Below, piece by piece: positions 33,546 to 53,969 of a stretch of 64,000 nucleotides of DNA (its first letter is position 1; each line of letters opens with the position of its first letter). Both the position numbers and the translations under genes were made by a program. Origin of the DNA: Cyprinodon diabolis. Its lineage: Eukaryota > Chordata > Actinopteri > Cyprinodontiformes > Cyprinodontidae. The notes beneath the pieces are model-generated. The model saw only the letters and a program-made list of their open reading frames with translations. It was not told the origin of the DNA and ran no database searches. The DNA lies in contig CM060075.1 in the NCBI GenBank assembly GCA_030533445.1, forward strand, positions 32,813,196 through 32,877,195, given 5' to 3'.

Positions 33546-35870
33546 TAAATAATACAATTACCCTATACATATGACTTTGTGGTCTTAGATGTGATCTCTT
33601 GTTGCATTTTTACTTTGTATACATTTCTAGTTTCCAGGAACACAATGGTTTGGTTCAGAGTAGAAATTAAACAAAAATTAAAAACACAAACAAAGCTGTC
33701 ATAATTCTTTACAGACATATCTTTTTTGAAGCATAAAGTTACCAATAAATGCTTTATTCATATTATGAGCTCATCTTTACATTCTTTATTTATTTTTTTT
33801 TTCTATAGCAACAGCTTAAAAACAGCTTTAGTTATATATATCTACAAGAACACTTCAGCTAAACTTAATTATGACTATCTAATTGTTTCAGCTCATTTGC
33901 CCGGTTAAAACAATGTACAAAGAAAACATTTTCCTTTTTATTTTAATTTCACATATGATATGTTAAAATCCAAAAGACAAAAATCACACTACACTCCTGT
34001 TACAGAGTCTTCATAGAATCATAATGTTCAGTTCCTTATACAGCTTTGGACTCTCTGATTACTGTCTGCTTCATCTCATTCCCATCTACTGGCAAAAACT
34101 AAAAACTTCTAAGCCTGTGGTTAGAACTGTAAGGAAGTGGTTGGTTGACTGAAAGTAGATTTTCCAGGCAAGTAGATGTTCTTGCTGATCACGGAATGTT
34201 AAAGTTCCTGTTCTGTGATGACTCTTTCAACCGACTGGTTGATGACCAAAGTTTTGTGGTCAGGATTTAGAAAAGTTATTCACATGTCTAACCTATTCAC
34301 CCAAACCTCACTACCTCACAGAAGTTACACCCTTTCATAAAAAATCTTATAGTTTCCACCAAGGATGAACATTGAATAATACAAGAAAGGTAAATGATAG
34401 GAGTACAGCCTAGCAATAGGGCACAATATTGCTATAGTAATATATAAAAACTATTTATTTTCTGAGAATGGGTTTAGCAACTATGCAAATGGACAAATAT
34501 CTAGAAAAAGTACAGTATATTATATTATTATCCATGTGAATCCCAGATTGATCATTCTTCTTTGCCTTTTCTAAAGAGTGCTTTAAATCAGTCCTACAGT
34601 ACCTGTCTTTATCCATGCTGGGTCAGATCCTGACGTTTGAAAAAAGATGCAAGGAAAGCAGAATACAGTGTTAGCCTTGCTACATGCAGCTAGCCAAGCC
34701 TTCTTGGTAAACCAGGTCCTTGAAAAGGAAGTCTCTTGTACCCTCTCTCTCTCTCTCTTTCTCTCTCTCTGCAAATACACTTCCTGTCTCCTCAGTTCTC
34801 CAATACCTTTGTATTGGAGAGAATCTAATGCGCATGTACAATTTTTAACGAGAGTCTATTAGGCCATTTCTTAATATGTGTACTTGGGCGTTCTTATGTG
34901 CTCGTGTACTCGTAAAACGTCATCAGTCTCAGCCCTAGTACTGTTCAAATTCACAAAAACATCAGACCGAGAAACAAATTTCCCGGATGTTGATCTCTCC
35001 CCTCCCTTTTTACCGAGTATGCATAAGAGCAGACTTGTCCATGCTTGAGATCAACAGCTGTCCCAGCATGCACTGCGGCAGCAGCAGCTTTCAATGGAGA
35101 GCTCACAGAGCTCAGAGTATTAAGTTAAAAGTTCTCTTTTCTGTTGCCGTTGCTCAATAAAAGTACATTTTAAGATCATTTTAGGCAAGAACATTATACT
35201 TTAAAACATCACTATAGGGTTCATTTACCGATTTAGTGCATATATTTTTTTTATTTCCCGAAGTTAAGAGAACTGCGGCAACCAGCGGACCTCTGAGAGT
35301 AACGGCAGCAAGGGCTAACCGATGCCTGTCAGCAGCAGCCATCTCTCGGCATAACCATGTGTGAGGTACCACTGGCTCTGATGGCGATGTTTTGTACTTT
35401 TTGGCAAAATGTTCATTTGATTTGTGTTTATCTGACTGTGTTAATTATTATTCCCCGAATAAATTAAAAAGGTAAGAATGTATTATTATCTAGAGACTAT
35501 TAATAACAGGTGGTGGAATGCAGCTCCAGACTAGCTGAGCGTGTAGTGACGTCATAAGTATGCTTCTCATCCAATTGACCGATATTTATGCTGTGTGCTC
35601 CCGTTTTCTCCTAGTCCACACTTTCCTGTGATCTTCTCAAGAACATACATGGTGAAGACATGAGTCTGTATTCGTGTTCTTGTGAGTTGAGAAACGGCCA
35701 CTATCTCTCAAACTTGCTTCACCCATATCACCCTTTACAGTCTCTAAGGTCAGTAGACCAGCTGCTTCTGGCCATGCCAAAGTCTAGGCTGATGCTCTGA
35801 ATTGATACGGCTTTTGTGGTAGAAGTTGTTCTGGAACAGGTTACCACTGCATGTAAAGCAGGCATCTCTG
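33546..35870. other. Intergenic, TC microsatellite
   Basis: No gene seen. A (CT)n run lies at about 34743-34771. A GC-richer patch at 35030-35400 has no convincing exon. Confidence 0.4.
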
Positions 35871-35879
35871 CTATCTTCT

Positions 35880-35998
35880 TCTCCCACACTGTTTACATTT
35901 GATCACTGCTGCACTTAAGGAATGGAAATGTCATGAAAGCTGTACAAAACCAAATACAGATACACAGATATGCATACAAAATGACAATAAAAGTTGTC
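35880..35998 (+). mobile_element. LINE 3' untranslated fragment
   Basis: CTCCCACACTGTTTACATTT matches the LINE end near 32683, and the piece finishes in AAAATGACAATAAAAGTTG. Confidence 0.5.
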
Positions 35999-35999
35999 T

Positions 36000-37480
36000 G
36001 TCTTCTTTTAAATCATTTTTACAAGATTCACTTTTTCCTTTGGCTCACAATACAATTTGAGTTGTTTGTTTCTTTTCCCCTCATGAGTCAGCTGTGTACT
36101 TTGTTTTTGTGTCTGGTTCAATTTCTTTTATTGATTTGTAGATATCATTTCTACTTTCACTGCTTGGTATAATTGACTGCGCCAAAGTGAATGTGTCATT
36201 CCAAATTGTGTGATTTTATCAGCTACACAATTTTATGCTATTTACATGCTCATGTTTGTTTACACATTAGTATTTATGGCACACTAGCTTGGCTTATATA
36301 GAAAGTAAAAGTAAGCAATTTATTTTCTGTTTGACCATAACCAGATAAAACTCTGCACCAACGTTACAAGAACAACCTTACTTTTGGTGGTTTTGACATG
36401 ATACGACACGTATATTCATAGACAAGATTGCTTCTGATGGTGCTGCTAAAATATTTATAAAATTGTCATTGCTTTCCTAAAATATTTATAGCTTTTTTTG
36501 TGTCTTTACAAATGTGTTTTGTGTCTTTACAAATGTGTTTTGGAGGTTTTATTTTGTAAAACTACTGTGAACTGCTTTGTCAAATTACAGCATTACAGCA
36601 TGAGATGATAGATGGAGGAAACACCGAAAATACAGAGCTACAATGTTTTTGGATTCTTTTGAGTTAGAATGGCTTATTAAATGTTCAGATCTAAACCCAA
36701 CTGAGAATCTGAGGCAAGAATTGAAAAAACAACGACCACAAGCATTTTACATCTAACCATGTTGCTTTCTAAGTTATGACTTAAGAGTCTTGTCTTAAAA
36801 GTAATGTAATCTATATAACCTTGAATTTTATGCAGTGCATTAGAGGAAAAACAATACAATTTAAGCTATAAATCGATAGTTGTATTTACTTTAGTACCCT
36901 GCATCATAAATAAAAAATAGTCAGTGGCAACTGTTAAAGGTTTAAAAGGTATTTATTTTGGCCAAACTTTTACAAATCCAAAACTCTGTTTACCGAAGTG
37001 AATCCTCCCTGGGGTAATTCACATTTACTTTTCTAAAAGCAATAGTCTGCTACCACAAAGAGCTCTATATATTTTTTTCTGTTTTAGACTCAATATGATA
37101 TTTTCCAACTCTTCAGTTTTTATTTTATAGTTCATGATTTTTGCAGCCTATGGCAGGTTGTGGATGACATATGTATGTATTCTAATTATGTATTAGAAGT
37201 TCAAAATGATTATAAAGCTGGCTTAGTCATCATGCTTTAGGGATGCTTTTCGTCGACATAGGTTTGGATTCTAGTCAAACTTTCGTCTCTATGTTTATAA
37301 TAATATAAAACTACAGTTCAATGTAAAAAGCATTTGTATTTTTAAAACATGCAATAGATGATTCAGATCTATTGCAGTATCCTTTGCTCCCCTGAACCCC
37401 CCCCAAAAATCTTTAGATTAAGGTAAATCTTTGTTTTCTTCAACAGGCACAATGGGTGACTTGTTTTACTAATGGATGTG
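36000..37480. other. Intergenic, AT-rich
   Basis: A 20-21 bp direct repeat (TGTGTCTTTACAAATGTGTT) is present twice in tandem near 36497-36541. Otherwise nothing recognised. Confidence 0.4.
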
Positions 37481-37814
37481 TATGCATGATTTTCTTTTTC
37501 TGTAGTTGAGAAAGAAGCTTAGCCATCCTCTGATCATACTGGTCCATTGCAATTGCTATTCTGCATCTTTAGAAAATCTTCATTAAGATAAAAATGTATT
37601 GAAAAAAATAGATCATTATGTCAAAGAGTCTTTGTTCATCACCAAGCACTGTAAATGCCAAAAGAGGTACCTTGTTTTTATGTGTTTCATCTGCAGCTTG
37701 AATAATTGCTGAAATTTACCATATAAAACCATGTTAGTATGACAGGGAAAAAGGAAAAAATAATAATAAAATGAATAAAAAGGTGTGCACAGACAAAATA
37801 AAAATACAAAAACA

Positions 37815-38346
37815 TTAAATATGAGGTTTTACATTAAAGTCCCCGCAAAAGGTTAACCAGAAACACTTCTGGTTCCAAATTCTTGATTTAATTTTTTCCA
37901 AACGCTTTTCAATTGCTTCAACTCTATTTCGCTCTTCTTTCTGAAGCAGACCACTTATTATTTTTCAACCAAAGCTTTTACAGTATTAGATCCTTCCTGC
38001 GGAAATCTGAGAAACATTTATACTCACTTGGCTTCTGATCATTTCCTCCATTATTATCTGAAGATTGTTCATTTTTCCGTCCTTATATGTACAAAAAGAA
38101 AGACCCATCTAAGTATTGCATAATGAAAGTATGACTACAATTCCAAATGAATATATGATTTGGTTTAGTGAAAAATAGTCTGCAGGTACTTACCATGGCT
38201 TTCTTTATTAAATGTAAGTCCCCATTGTAAAACAAACGCAACATAGATAGGGCCATGAAAAGGGATTGAATGAATTTGGAAAAAGCCTTTGCTGTGCATA
38301 CAGATGTCGCATTTCTAAATAGATTTCCGTGGCACATGAAAAACAA
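37815..38346 (-). pseudogene. Family member F, single frameshift in the last exon
   Basis: The signal exon (38346-38194) includes FRNATSVCTAKAFSKFIQSL and ends at a GTAAGT donor. The second exon (38081-38028) is exactly 54 nt, DGKMNNLQIIMEEMIRSQ, flanked by AG and GTGAGT. The last exon begins at 37996 (EGSNTVKALVEK) and hits a TAA just after an A-run (37965-37961). The +2 frame continues IISGLLQKEERNRVEAIEKR and KIKSRIWNQ, which parallels AITDILLKKKKDF...EIEDIWN of gene D. The simplest reading is one missing base, so this is a young pseudogene or an assembly error. Two further exon-like pieces lie downstream (about 37680-37720 and 37500-37565) and may belong to yet another copy. Confidence 0.55.
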
Positions 38347-38349
38347 AGA

Positions 38350-39700
38350 AAACTTTGAAAACAGTTTTTAGATCTTCAAAAATAGGGTTCAATTATTTGG
38401 CATTACAACTTTTTGATAAAGAATACAGAATGTAAACAATTTTATATGTCTCTGGATAGAAAAAAAGTAATTTGACAGATGGGGTGATACAGTACAAATT
38501 GTTGAAATATTTGTTTCACTTCTCTCACTTTGTGTTACCAACCCTTCTACTTTCAATGTTAAAGAAACATAATCACATTATGTCTGCCTATTCATCATCT
38601 TTTCATTTTCCTCCTATTTTATATAATACAATATTGCAGTTATATTAACATTTAGTTCAAGCAAACAGAGTCCATTTTGATTAAAAGCCTAATCTATTTT
38701 AAAAAAATACAGGCAATTTGTAAAGGAGGTTAGTGATCTGAGAAAATCGGAAGGTTGTGTTTCACCCTTATTTCAAATATATGTTTCTGACAATAGCTAC
38801 CCAAAGAAAATTCAGGAAAAAAAAAAAAAACTAACTACAACTAAATGTAGAAGCTGCTGTTAGTGAGACACAACTAATTTTAAGATTAAGGGTTAACTGT
38901 GAAAAAAGCAGACAGTTGGTGGCAACCGTCTGTTTGCGTCTAATTTAAGCCTGCTTTGTGGTTGGCATGACCAGGATGACTGGAAATTTACACATGTTCT
39001 TAGTCTAGTTTATTCAAAACTACATGTCAAATTACAGAGAAAAGAAGGTTTTAGTGTTTGTTGTTTGAGTTTAAGTTAGGAATGAAATTCACTATAGTTC
39101 TTTTCAAATAACTTTTTGTGAAAAGTGAAAAGATTCTCAGTCTTTTTTCCCCCTGCTCCAAATAAATGACTTTACAGCCAGTGTAAACTTTCCTGATTTC
39201 TTTCTTCATAACACTAAGGGGCAGTGTTGCATAAACTTACAGTGTGGTAACAGCATATTACCAGTGGTGGACATCAAACATACTTATAGGTTATCAAATA
39301 ATGAAGACAGCACTAAAAAATATGTATGCATGTTATTTCGCTTCTTATGTATCTTCCCAGTTTATCATATTTTATTTTTTGCGACCTGTGCTCTTGATAT
39401 TTTGACTTTTTGCAGCTACTAACCTTTGTGGCTTTTGGTAATAAATTGTGTAATCTTTAAAATTATCAGTATCGGTTTATACTCATTTTATGACCAATTC
39501 ATACCTACATTGTCAATCAATGATTTAAACATATTTTTTTCTATATTCTAATATTAGGGTACTTAAAATATTGTAATCACATTCATTCAAAACTATGTTT
39601 TTAAAAAGAAAGACTCCACAAAAGACCAGAATTGGTTTGATTATTTCACATTTTGTAAGCAACCTCAAGCTTAAAGAGTGATCAGTAGAGAAATTCAGAA
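38350..39700. other. Intergenic between the cluster and syt4
   Basis: No gene recognised. A GAAAATGAAA motif (38610-38601, minus strand) lies about 255 bp upstream of member F and could be IRF-like, but it is in AT-rich sequence. Confidence 0.35.
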
Positions 39701-39718
39701 GAATAGTGTGCAGCTATT

Positions 39719-40801
39719 GTCTCCCCCCTTTGGGAGACATTAAAGACTATAAAGCTATGATCCTGAATAAACAGCACACTATGATATAGTACATAACTAT
39801 CCTCTCTCTTTTCCTCTCTCTCTCTCTTTCGCTCTGTTTCCCCCCATATATATATATATATATAACAAAGATCAACTGGTGCGTAGAGGTCCTTGTTTTC
39901 CTGTACCTGCTAGTCAATCACAGCACAGGCGTTCATTGGAAGGCAACTAAACCTTCAGTTAGTTTTTCCTGGAGACATTTTAATACCTATCGAGGATTCT
40001 TTGTCAATTCTATCAGAAGTGACATGAAATGAGAGAAATCAAACTAAAACTGTAAATGGTCTATAGTTTGAACATAACTAATAAAAAGCATGTACCTGTA
40101 AATATTAACCTATGTTAGAGGAAATGTGAGCTCTGATTAAGAATGCAATGTTGCTTCAAGATGAATCCAAATTAAATAACATTTTAAAATTCTTTATAAT
40201 TAACACACACAGCAGGAACTTGCATCTCATTTTATTTAACACATCTGCCATCAGTGCCCATCAAAGCATGCCACATAACCAAACTGTTTGACATAAAAAC
40301 ACACACAGAGCTAAGGATGCTTAAAGAGGTTGACAGCATTTATTTCCTCAAAATCAATCACAATGAGGACATTGGCAGGCTCTTTGTGCTGCTTCACCAG
40401 GGGTCCTAATTTCTCAGCCAGCCTCCGTCACCACTGCGTCAGCAATGATGAGCTCAGCCTTGCCGGGGAATGGGAGGGGTCGAGAGAGCTCGCTACCAGA
40501 AAATGGGAGAGAGCGCAAGAAGACAAAGAGAAACGGAAGGAGAGAGAGTCCAGGGTGTTGCCGCCTCTGAGACTCTCTAACGCATCAAAGAGTAACAGAA
40601 GCAGAAGCTTGTGAACAGAGCAGCCTTTTCCCAGGAAATTAACAAGATTTTCTACTGCATTATTAAAGCTGTTGAATTAGATTTCTAAGCAGAATCAAAC
40701 TCAGATTTATAGCAGTATTCTAAACCAGGTCATCAGCAGATTGAGGAAGGGACAGCGAAGTGTGGATACAAAAAGAGGCTTCAGCACCTTGGATAGCGAT
40801 C
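39719..40801 (+). promoter_or_regulatory. syt4: Presumed syt4 promoter and 5' untranslated region
   Basis: Upstream of the syt4 start there is a pyrimidine tract and (AT)n run (39800-39865), a small hairpin GTCTCCC/GGGAGAC (39719-39740), and a GC-richer, AGAG-rich transcribed-looking region (40330-40800) with TGCGTCAGCA (40436-40445), an AP-1/MAF-like site. The transcription start is not determined. The 40330-40614 frame is a fortuitous upstream frame. Confidence 0.4.
40780..40800 (+). promoter_or_regulatory. RE1/NRSE element (REST binding site) next to the syt4 start codon
   Basis: The 21 bp contain TTCAGCACC followed by GGATAGCG at the canonical spacing of the REST motif; both half-sites are intact apart from one central base, 16 of 21 positions overall. 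It ends one base before the ATG. REST silences neuronal genes in non-neural cells, and syt4 is a neuronal/neuroendocrine gene, so the placement is biologically sensible. Confidence 0.75.
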
Positions 40802-48755
<7,954 letters not shown>

Positions 48756-49330
48756 AAAAGCTGAGGTTGTTGTTAAGTCTCTTACCCATAGCTAAACTGG
48801 TGCAACCTTAAATGCCATTAAGTGGGGATTGGCAGGATATGATGTATCATCAGCGCGGAATCATTGGACATTAACTAGGAAAATAGTGGTTTGGGTAAGT
48901 TGGGGTGGTTAAAAAAAATAAAAAAAATATGAAAAGAACAAGATCATATTTCAAGTGATGTCATACTTCAGTCATTCATGAGATCTCTTATGTTTCAAAT
49001 TTTGGGGTTTATTTGGTAGGCAGGTCATGTTAAAGTTAACCCTATAACTTTAAACTATCCCAAAGACTGCTACAGAGAATCCCTTGTTAACGTGCAAATT
49101 TAGCTTCATGAGAACAACAAACCAACACTCCATTGCCGAATGTCCAAAATGTTGCTTTTACACTTTCCTTTCTTCTTCTCTTCTACCTATGCTCACTCTG
49201 CTTCTCTTTGTAGCTCTTCCTCTTATAGTTCAGAATCAATAGACCATCATATCAATAGCAGAAAGAACCAAGTTTGATCATATTGTAAAAAAATGTTAAC
49301 TATTAAAGAACATTTTATAATGCCAATGTT
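48756..49330 (+). other. syt4: Probable syt4 3' untranslated region
   Basis: Follows the TAG. An ATTAAA at about 49302 and A/T-rich sequence could serve as a polyadenylation region, but the true end is not visible. Confidence 0.35.
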
Positions 49331-49339
49331 TTATTCTTC

Positions 49340-50220
49340 GATAATGTATTTTATATTTTAATTGTCACATTGATTTTAAACCTTCTAGTTCATTTGCTGA
49401 AACTTGTTTTTGTAGCTCTAAATGTCATTTCATATATTGTGACCAAGACAAAAATCCGAGCCTAAGTTAGGTGGTTTATCAATGGACTGGAACAGACTCA
49501 ATGCACCGAGTGCTGTAGTGTAGCTGTGGATGCATTTATGTGTGTGCCTGTTCTTGTGAGTCTTTTCCAGAAAGGAATGTATGCAGAGACACAGCTTTTG
49601 TAGTGTTTGGATGCAAGTCTCACGTTGTTAACTGTTGGTGTTTTGTTTCTTTTACCGTTAGCACAAAGGAGGCTGAAATGTAAATGTATGTAACTTAACA
49701 TAAAATATGGCAACTTCTGAGAAAAATATGCCTGAATCTTGTTTTATTATACTCCCTGTGGTATTGAGTGTGCATGTTTTGGTGTGTTGTGATTACTGCA
49801 CGTATTTATCTAGCCAAAACATGAGATGGCACAGCAAGGGTTTTATTTTAAATATGGGTAAATTGCACACTCAATAAGCCAAGGACTAATACACTACTGC
49901 GAGACAAGCACTGACCTGAGACACAGCAAGAACCAAAGGGTCAATAAAGGCAAGGTATAAGAAATACAAGGGCACCCCTGAACTGCCATCAGATATGAAG
50001 GGTCAAGACAGAGGATCCTCCAAAACAATATGCCATAATATGCCTAATGTGGATTTTAACGAGATCTGAGTTTTAAGTCTCACAACAAATCCATCTTGAA
50101 AGACTCCTGCTAACACGTCCGTCTCCGAACCACCAGCGGGTCGGACCAATGACATGCTAGCAGTGTTTTTTAGGATTAGGACATTGTCATATGAATGACA
50201 ACAGTCAGAAGGGCCTTGCT
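49340..50220. other. Intergenic
   Basis: No supported feature. Confidence 0.35.
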
Positions 50221-50234
50221 GGGGCATTACAAAC

Positions 50235-50600
50235 ATGGCTACGTTGGAGGACTTACCCGTCAATACCGCAATAGACTCAGATTTGGCCAAAATAGTGACA
50301 ATTTCTCCTTTAAAGAAGGAGCAAAGAGAAGCGCTTCTTGCATTTGTAAATGGGAAAGATTCCGACAATTGATTTTTCAGCTTACAAGTTTTCACACACT
50401 ACGATTGGCTGAAAGCGTAATATGGAAGGTGGGTACTAGCTGGCACACCACCCAAACAGCTCAATGTATTGTACTAAACTTCCCTACCTTTCACGGACAG
50501 TTTGAACGCCAGCCATCACAGATTGATAAAGCAGAACTCAACTCACTTCTTCACATATTAATCTGGCTACTGCCAGGTTATAAACAATGACATTACCCTC
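50235..50600 (+). pseudogene. Possible helicase-type transposon remnant
   Basis: A 46-codon frame from 50235 (MATLEDLPVNTAIDSDLAKI then SPLKKEQREALLAFVNGKD) resembles the start of RecQ-like helicases found in teleost repeats, but it stops before any Walker motif. Low confidence. Confidence 0.3.
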
Positions 50601-50640
50601 AAACTTTAGTTACTCTCTTATGACACAGGACTCAACATTA

Positions 50641-51438
50641 TGTGAGTGTAGGGATCTGGAGGCTTGCCCACCAGAGGGCACCAAGGATCCCTTACTGGGG
50701 ATTTGTTTTTCTGTCGGTTTCTGGATTCTGTCTGCCTTTCTCCTCCAGAGGGCGTTCTGGGTCTCCTGAAGCTGAAACTGACTTCACCAGCTGTTTCTCA
50801 TCTGCTCATCAGGAGATCAGCATATAAGCAGCAGCAGGACTACACTCCAGGGCCAGAGTGTTAAGCCAGCTACGGTTAGCAAGCCTGAGCCAACCAGCCT
50901 GCCTGATTCTCTGACTCCCCTGAAAACCTGACTTTGAACCTAATCAGTTTTTGTCCTCTCTGCCTCCTAGGAAGAACCTGACTGAAACCTGGAGCTCTGG
51001 AAGAGTTACTAAACAGAAATCCTGCCTGCCTGCTCTCAGCAACAAACCAGAAGATCAAACTGTCTGAATCTGCCTGCCAGTCCTCAAGAAGAGAAGTTGG
51101 AGAAACTCTGAACACTAACAAGTCTGAAGTCAAGTCCTGTCGCTGCCTATCCCTCTGCCACTGCTCAGTCTCTGGACCCTGCTGGTTCCCTCCCTCTGCC
51201 GCTCAGCCTGAACCACAGAACAGGTACAGATTTGCACTTCATCTCAGATAAAGGATTGTTAGCTTCCTGGCTAATCCAACTGTCCCTCTCTGCAGAGAAC
51301 CCTGTGTGGCCAGTCCCAGATCTGTTTCCAGCATCAGTTATATAACTTTGTGTTCTTTCTTTAATAAACAGTTAAACTTTTCCTCGGACTCCGTGTGTGT
51401 TCTGCATGTGGGCTAGTAACCTAAATCCCACCATGACA
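50641..51438 (+). mobile_element. LTR-like element, ends CATGACA
   Basis: Resembles the 374-1379 LTR: it begins TGTGAGTG and has a CTCCAGAGGG-type segment, AATAAACAGTTAAAC (about 51363), then TGCATGTGGGCTAGTAACCT and CCACCATGACA at the end. No matching target duplication was found, so the left boundary is tentative. Confidence 0.5.
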
Positions 51439-51713
51439 GTGGGAAAGAACGTGCATTCTAGACAGGCAACTCTCCTCCATATTAGGGACCAGCAGTCATA
51501 CCCACCACCACCAATAAATGAAAAATTGGCTATTTGCACTCAAGATAAATGTTCAGTTGTTATTGATAACAATAAAACTATGTTTTGATCTGTTAGTAAA
51601 AAGAGGTATTACTTATTAAACCTACTTTACTTGACAATAGGAAAAAAAAGCTTAAACAATGTTTTTGTTTCTTTAAACTACAAAATTTTACTCAAAACCT
51701 CATGGGCCCCTGA

Positions 51714-52346
51714 GGCCCCGTCCACACGAAGTCAAAACGAACACGAAACGCTAATATTTTCCAGACGTTTGTCGTAAAGACGGAGACGTAAAATAAATGT
51801 GATCGACCACACGAATGCATGAAAACGCTGCAAAATGTATGCCAGGCCTGTAAGTAGCGTTGTGGTGCCAAAGCAAAAACAGGCAACGAAATGTTGGGCA
51901 TGCGCAGTAATATTTATACAACAACCAAACCGGAAAACCCCTGCGGGTCCATTTTCGTGGTTCAGTCAAATTCAGGTGCTGAACTATGTCGTCTATATTG
52001 CTCTGTTCTTCCTGGAGATATTCCAGAAGAAGAAGATTCTGTTGTAAGCCCGACAGCAGGGTGAGTAGCATGAGCAGCAACCATTCAACACAGTACGGCG
52101 CCATTGTTGTTGTGATACTGTGTTGTGCATGCGTGTTTAGAGGTGACGCTATGACGCATGCGTGTAAGAAAAAAAATGCGGTTAGAGCTTAAAGATGGAA
52201 CCGCGAAAATGGCATTTTAAAATCTTCCTACTCAGAAGGCTTAATAAAAAAAAGATCGTTTACAGACCCGGAAACGCCGGCTTCGTATGGATGAGAGGCT
52301 GGTTTGGTGAAAATAGGCCAGGGTTTGACTTTGTGTGGACGGGGCC
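51714..52346. mobile_element. MITE-like element with about 25-bp inverted termini
   Basis: GGCCCCGTCCACACGAAGTC (51714-51733) is mirrored by a near-identical inverted copy at 52322-52346. The flanks TGA and TTA would fit a degenerate 3-bp target (TNA). It has no transposase; several CATGCG-rich patches lie inside. Confidence 0.65.
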
Positions 52347-52685
52347 TTAAATCCTTAATGCAATACACAACCTCCACAAATTTATCAACCTTCATCAAGA
52401 GGATGAAATCACTGGGACAATTTCCAATTTGATGATGTAATAACTTCTGAGTCTCTAAGTGCTCAAGCATGAAGTCATCAGGCCTGAATTGAATTCAATT
52501 TAAAGCTAAGTGGTTCAAAGAAAGAACAGCTGTTACAGTGTCCTTCCTCTCTGTCTTTGGTTTTACAGTACCTTGTTCCCCTGTATACAGTATATGTATT
52601 GTTTTACTTAGCCCAGATGCTCTAAGCTGATTTAATAATCCTAGAATATTTGTTATGGTGCTATTTCCAGTTTTGCTCACACAAG

Positions 52686-52710
52686 CCCCCCCCCCCCCCC
52701 CCCCCCCCCC
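52686..52710 (+). repeat. Poly-C run of 25
   Basis: An uninterrupted C tract followed by TTGATTTTTTTT. The glycine-rich minus-strand frame is an artefact of it. Confidence 0.95.
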
Positions 52711-53397
52711 TTGATTTTTTTTTATTCCAAACAAGGCCTTTTAGCACCATAACCCGAAAGCTCTAAACTAACTATATAAATATAATTTAATTCCCCTGTT
52801 AATAGCAGATCACCAACATTTCAGTTTGGGTTCTTTGTGGCTTAGTCTCTGAGTTACTTTGAAAGCTGCTTTATTGAGTCCTGAAAAGGCAGGAAGGTAA
52901 CTACACAATGGCAGTGTTATAAACTTCAAGAGAGAAGCTTAGTTCAGTTTAGTTGCTTAGAGCTGATGAGTGAAAAAGCTGAACTACTGACTATTTTTGC
53001 TAATTTTCCTCCCCTCAATGATAGGATGGTTTTTATTTAGCTGCAAGTATGCAATCAACATGTAAAATCACTGTGTTTGTTGTGTTTTCAATCTAACAGG
53101 ATGTACAGGTGAACTAACACTCCTTCAAGGAAACAACACCTGGTTCTGTAGTTATCCGTAAATACTGATGCTGATATTTATATCTAGATAGAATAAGTAA
53201 AGGAAGGACTACCCCATTTCATTAAGTTTAAAAACTGGGTACGCAGGGGATTTTTTAATGCTGGCTTCATCAACTTTTGTGAAGACTTAGGTTGTCAGTC
53301 AAACATTAGAGTGTCAAAGATTTTTTCAAAGAAAAATTCCAAAAGTTCCTATCATCCTGGCTGTTTTTCTGTGCGTTTTTTTTTCATTCGAAAGCAG

Positions 53398-53965
53398 GTA
53401 GCCTGATAAACCAGACTAAATGTGAGATTAAATGTGTAATTTAGTCTTGCCCCAATGAATGAGACATTGGAAGATTGTTGATGAGAACAACCCGTTGTTT
53501 TTCAAACCATGTCAGTGCCTATTTGCCAACGCTCTGACCAATGAGTGCAACTGACTGTGACGTAGTAAGCGAGACAGGAAGCTGGTGGGGAAGTGTAAAC
53601 AAACAGCCTGTCCGTAAAACGGAGAACACGTCCTTAAAAATGAATGAGCGTAGAGCCTTTTCCTGCACGTTTGAACAAAAACCCAAAGTCCAATCCTTCT
53701 AAAACTGATTCCAAAGCTGAGTCAAGCGAGAACTTTTCAATAGTTGTGGACATCTTCCTTGTTGTGTTTTCACCAGTGTCGCGCAGCTTTGTCGTCACAC
53801 CCTCAAAACCCCTCCTGCTTTGCATCCGAAAATTCAAAACACATCTCTGCGTTGTGATTGGCCCGTCAGTTCTAGGCACAGGGAATTGATTGAGGCTAGA
53901 CCACTCGCAGGGAAAAATGATTTTGGCCGCTGGCGGGTGGGGCTAGTTTACTAGGCTACAAAGCA
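53398..53965. mobile_element. Probable MITE with imperfect inverted ends
   Basis: GTAGCCTGATAAACCAGACT at the left and, in reverse, GTAGCCTAGTAAACTAGCCC at the right agree at most positions. A GC-richer interior encodes nothing intact. Confidence 0.45.
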
Positions 53966-53969
53966 GGCT

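Noticed and set aside
40330..40614. 94-residue frame just upstream of syt4
   Set aside because: It lies in the presumed 5' untranslated region of syt4, is in low-complexity AGAG-rich sequence and matches no family.
50003..50395. 130-residue minus-strand frame
   Set aside because: Antisense to a transposon-like helicase fragment, with no domain signature.
52495..52734. Glycine-rich 79-residue minus-strand frame
   Set aside because: The glycine run is the poly-C tract.
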